Part shown: piece after piece, positions 61,211 through 64,000 of the stretch
Layout of the letters: each line of letters begins with the position of its first letter
Position numbering within the stretch: the first letter of the stretch is position 1
Assembly: GCF_029983815.1 (NCBI RefSeq)
Contig: NZ_JASBYU010000001.1
Coordinates: 62,001 to 126,000, forward strand
Direction of reading: 5' to 3'
Origin: Lagierella sp.
GTDB lineage: Bacteria > Bacillota > Clostridia > Tissierellales > Peptoniphilaceae
Length of the DNA: 64,000 nt
The notes under the pieces: generated by a model
What the model was told of the DNA's origin: nothing
Databases searched by the model: none
The model's input: only the letters and a program-made list of their open reading frames with translations
Made by a program: the position numbers and the translations under genes

Positions 61211-62596
61211 TTATAGTTCACAATGGCCTACAGTTCTTGGGAAAGGTAAAACGTCTCTGATATTTGACATACCAGTTAAGTACATAACCATCCTCTCAAA
61301 ACCTATACCAAAACCACCATGGTGCACAGTACCGTATTTTCTAAGATCTAAGTACCATTTGTAGTCCTGAGGCGAAAGGCCACATTCTTCTATCCTTTGT
61401 TTTAAAACGTCATAACGATATTCCCTCTCGCTTCCACCTATTAACTCTCCAATACCCGGCACTAGTAAATCCGTTGCTGCTACAGTCTTTTCATCGTCGT
61501 TTAACTTCATATAAAAGGCCTTGATATCCTTTGGATAATCGGTAATAAAAACTGGTCCCTTTACAATTTTTTCAGATAGATATCTTTCATGTTCCGTCTG
61601 TAAATCCATACCCCATTCAACAGGATATTCAAATTTAGTATCAGCTTTCTTTAATATATCTATAGCTTCAGTGTAGGTTAATGATTTAAAATCACTGTTT
61701 GCAACTGCTTCTAGACGGTTAATTATGCCCTTCTCAATAAATTTGTCGAAGAATTCCATCTCTTGTGGACAGTTTTCTAAAATATATTTTATGATATATT
61801 TAACAACGTCTTCTGCTAAATTGCAGACATCTTTCAACTCTGCAAAAGCAATTTCTGGCTCAATCATCCAAAACTCTGCAGCATGGCGTGGGGTATTTGA
61901 ATTCTCAGCTCTAAAAGTTGGTCCAAAAGTGTACACATTTCTATGGGACATAATAAATGATTCTACTTGTAACTGACCACTTACCGTCAATTTAGTACTC
62001 TTGCCAAAAAAGTCCTCACTATAGTCAACTTCTCCGTTTTCATCCTTTGGGACATTATCTAAATCCAAAGTTGTAACCTCAAACATCTCTCCTGCACCTT
62101 CCGCATCAGAGCCAGTGATTAGAGGTGTATGAACATAGACAAATCCTCTTTCATTAAAGAATTTATGAATTGCAAAGCTTAGTTCAGATCTAACTTTAAA
62201 TACTGCATTAAAAGTATTTGTCCTTGGTCTTAAATGTAATAGAGTTCTAAGAAATTCAAAAGTATGTCTCTTTTTTTGAAGAGGATAATCATCTTCAGAC
62301 TCTCCTTCGATATATATATTTGAAGCTTGAATTTCATAAGCCTGTTTAGCTTGTGGACTTGCAACAAGTGTTCCCTTTACTATAATAGCAGAGCTTAATC
62401 CAAGTTTGTCAACCTTGTCAAAATTTTCAACATCCCTACTTACAACAATTTGTACTGGTTTAAATTGAGTTCCATCATTCAATTCAATAAAGCCAAGTTG
62501 TTTTTGAAATCTTGAATTTTTAATCCAGCCCGCAACTTCCACTTCTTTCCCTTCATATTTTTTAAAATCTTTTTCAATATCCCTAAGTAAAATCAA
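61211..62596 (-). CDS. asnS: Asparaginyl-tRNA synthetase
   Basis: A class IIb aaRS of 461 aa. The N-terminal OB domain begins VEVAGWIKNSRFQKQLGFIEL; the core has FVYVHTPLITGSDAEGAGEMF, QLQVESFIMSHRNVYTFGPTFRAENSNTPRHAAEFWMIEPE split over motif 2, and GIGFERMVMYLTGMSNIRDVLPFPRT (motif 3). Its presence means Asn-tRNA can be charged directly. It lies 1 bp after rarA with no T-box. Confidence 0.97.
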   Translation of the reverse strand: MILLRDIEKDFKKYEGKEVEVAGWIKNSRFQKQLGFIELNDGTQFKPVQIVVSRDVENFDKVDKLGLSSAIIVKGTLVASPQAKQAYEIQASNIYIEGESEDDYPLQKKRHTFEFLRTLLHLRPRTNTFNAVFKVRSELSFAIHKFFNERGFVYVHTPLITGSDAEGAGEMFEVTTLDLDNVPKDENGEVDYSEDFFGKSTKLTVSGQLQVESFIMSHRNVYTFGPTFRAENSNTPRHAAEFWMIEPEIAFAELKDVCNLAEDVVKYIIKYILENCPQEMEFFDKFIEKGIINRLEAVANSDFKSLTYTEAIDILKKADTKFEYPVEWGMDLQTEHERYLSEKIVKGPVFITDYPKDIKAFYMKLNDDEKTVAATDLLVPGIGELIGGSEREYRYDVLKQRIEECGLSPQDYKWYLDLRKYGTVHHGGFGIGFERMVMYLTGMSNIRDVLPFPRTVGHCEL

Positions 62597-62597
62597 A

Positions 62598-63911
62598 TTA
62601 TTCCTCCTCTTTATCCTCTAAGAATTTTAAGATATTCCTTTCATATCCCCGATTTTCAGGTCTATAATATTTTTTTATATCATAATTTAAAGGCATATAC
62701 CTTTGTTTAACATATCCCCCTTTATAGTCATGGGGGTATTTATATCCTATACCATGTCCCAAGTCCTTCGCTCCACTATAATGGGAATCCCTTAAATAAG
62801 GTGGGATTTCAAGCTCTGAATTTGCTTTGACATCTGATATAGCTTCCATTATCGCCTTATAAGAACTATTGCTTTTTGGAGCAGTTGATAGGTATGTGAC
62901 ACCCTGTGCTAGATTGAGTTTACACTCTGGCAAACCGACAACCTCTACAGCTCTAAACACGTCATTTGCTACAGTCAATGCCCTAGGATCCGCATTGCCT
63001 ATGTCCTCAGAAGCAAAAATTATCAACCTTCTTGCAATAAACTTTGGATCCTCCCCTGCTTCAAGCATCTTAGCTAAGTATATCAATGCAGCATCAGGAT
63101 CAGAACCCCTTAAGGATTTAATAAATGCAGAGATGGTATCATAGTGAATATCCCCACCTTTATCATATCCTATATTGTCTAAGAAAAAACTATCTCTAAT
63201 GGTATTTTCATCTAAAATAATTTCCCCATCGGTTTCCCTCGTAGATAAAACCGCAACTTCTAAACTGGTTAAAGCATTTCGAAGATCTCCAGAGGAAAGT
63301 CTTGCCAATAGATCAAGCTCTTTTTCACCGATTTTCACATTGTAATCTTTCAATCCATTTCTATGATCTATCGCTCGTAATAAGGCTTTTTTTATATCTT
63401 CATCTGAAAGATGCTTTAGTTCCACAATTTTCGTTCTCGACAACAAGGCTCTATTAACTTCAAAAAACGGATTCTCAGTTGTTGCCCCTATTAAAGTGAT
63501 AAGTCCTGATTCAACATGGGGTAAAAGCGCGTCTTGTTGGGATTTGTTAAATCTGTGAATCTCATCAATAAAGAGAATTGTACCCTTGTTGTAAAAATTC
63601 AAATTGTCCTTTGCATTCTTAACTACTTCTTTAATGTCCTTAATACCAGAAGTAACTGCCGACAACTTTTCAAAAACCCTATTTGTAGAATTAGAAATTA
63701 TCCTTGCTAAAGTGGTTTTACCCGTACCAGGAGGTCCATATAATATCAAAGAGCCAATCCTATCGGATTTTATAAGTCTCATTAAAGGACTATTTGGATA
63801 TATAATATGCTCTTGGCTAAAAAATTCATCAATAGTCTCTGGTCTAACCCTTTGAGCTAAAGGAGAATTGTCTTTCTTTTTCTTTTCTAAACTATACTCA
63901 AATAAGTCCAT
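62598..63911 (-). CDS. rarA: Replication-associated recombination protein RarA (MgsA)
   Basis: An AAA+ clamp-loader-like ATPase (437 aa) acting at stalled replication forks. Motifs: PLAQRVRPETIDEFFSQEHI, Walker A LYGPPGTGKTTLARII, Walker B ILFIDEIHRFNKSQQD, sensor 1 LIGATTENPFFEVN and the C-terminal tetramerisation region with YLRDSHYSGAKDLGHG and YKYPHDY. GGAGGGG precedes the ATG. Confidence 0.96.
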   Translation of the reverse strand: MDLFEYSLEKKKKDNSPLAQRVRPETIDEFFSQEHIIYPNSPLMRLIKSDRIGSLILYGPPGTGKTTLARIISNSTNRVFEKLSAVTSGIKDIKEVVKNAKDNLNFYNKGTILFIDEIHRFNKSQQDALLPHVESGLITLIGATTENPFFEVNRALLSRTKIVELKHLSDEDIKKALLRAIDHRNGLKDYNVKIGEKELDLLARLSSGDLRNALTSLEVAVLSTRETDGEIILDENTIRDSFFLDNIGYDKGGDIHYDTISAFIKSLRGSDPDAALIYLAKMLEAGEDPKFIARRLIIFASEDIGNADPRALTVANDVFRAVEVVGLPECKLNLAQGVTYLSTAPKSNSSYKAIMEAISDVKANSELEIPPYLRDSHYSGAKDLGHGIGYKYPHDYKGGYVKQRYMPLNYDIKKYYRPENRGYERNILKFLEDKEEE

Positions 63912-64000
63912 AAAACCCCTCCAAGTTTAATTTATAGTACCACAAAATTCACTAAAATAAAATAATACTCGCTATTTCTTTAACTTATCCGACACCATAT
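63912..64000 (-). promoter_or_regulatory. Upstream region of rarA
   Basis: On the minus strand TGGTACTAT (extended -10) lies about 20 bp before the GGAGGGG site of rarA; no clear -35 is seen. At the window edge a minus-strand frame reads MVSDKLKK and stops at 63972, which could be the end of an upstream gene but is too short to call. Confidence 0.35.

Noticed and set aside
63972..64000. C-terminal end of an upstream minus-strand gene (MVSDKLKK, stop)
   Set aside because: Only eight codons are visible; an open frame of that length is expected by chance.
1..64000. CRISPR arrays, tRNA or rRNA genes, insertion sequences, prophage, toxin or defence genes
   Set aside because: Scanning both strands by eye showed no regular spaced repeats, cloverleaf-like sequences, transposase or integrase motifs, or defence-type domains; the genes are almost all conserved housekeeping genes.

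Overview
The window is a dense, AT-rich housekeeping stretch of a low-GC Gram-positive (Firmicutes) chromosome. Several traits point to the clostridial side and, by gene order, to something like the Tissierellia/Peptoniphilaceae. These are a type A RNase P RNA, IspH fused to S1 repeats, T-box and FMN riboswitch leaders, Asp23, ScpAB, MutS2, and the order rpmF-plsX-acpP-rnc-smc-ftsY. The taxon is inferred from sequence character only. All but two genes (an M18 aminopeptidase and a PucR-type regulator) lie on the minus strand, as expected for a block co-directional with replication.

Layout: 1-2745 is the start of feoA, then the t6A tRNA-modification genes tsaE-tsaB-rimI-tsaD. 2836-3779 has a nested inverted repeat and a riboflavin transporter gene under an FMN riboswitch, divergent from the aminopeptidase. 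5199-5520 is rnpB. 5626-11092 is dgt-dnaG-sigA-trmK-nif3 (in transcription order). 11239-25580 runs asp23-nusB-xseA-xseB-ispA-argR-recN-nudix-M50 protease-scpA-scpB-rluB-small protein-mnmM-flavoprotein-cmk-plsC-ispH/S1. 25640-36913 holds der-plsY, ackA, rpmF, plsX-acpP-rnc-radical SAM-smc-ftsY. 37043-43026 has murJ, then aspS under an Asp T-box, tcdA, rseC and glyA. 43162-48084 is the least characterised part: an orphan PucR-like regulator facing a B12-type radical SAM protein, a membrane protein and a TPR protein. 48093-59741 contains ktrB-ktrA-trmH family, pheS-pheT under a Phe T-box, zapA, a U32 peptidase/hydroxylase and mutS2. 59786-63911 has rarA, asnS and infC-rpmI-rplT behind a leader RNA.

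The genes serve translation (aaRS, tRNA modification, ribosomal proteins, IF3, RNase P), replication, repair and segregation (DnaG, RecN, XseAB, MutS2, Smc-ScpAB, RarA), phospholipid synthesis (PlsX, PlsY, PlsC, AcpP), isoprenoids (IspH, IspA), peptidoglycan precursor export (MurJ) and K+ uptake (KtrAB). At several loci where B. subtilis carries sporulation genes (between argR-recN and the nudix gene, between scpB and rluB), those genes are absent, which suggests a non-sporulating lineage.

I found no mobile element, CRISPR array, tRNA, rRNA or defence island. The non-routine signals are modest: an unexplained N-terminal extension on cytidylate kinase, a recurring CACTCAA/TTGAGTG intergenic palindrome, a 98-bp nested inverted repeat, iron-box-like palindromes upstream of feoA, structured leaders of ackA, rpmF and infC, the AUU start of infC, and the uncharacterised 44.6-48.1 kb gene block.
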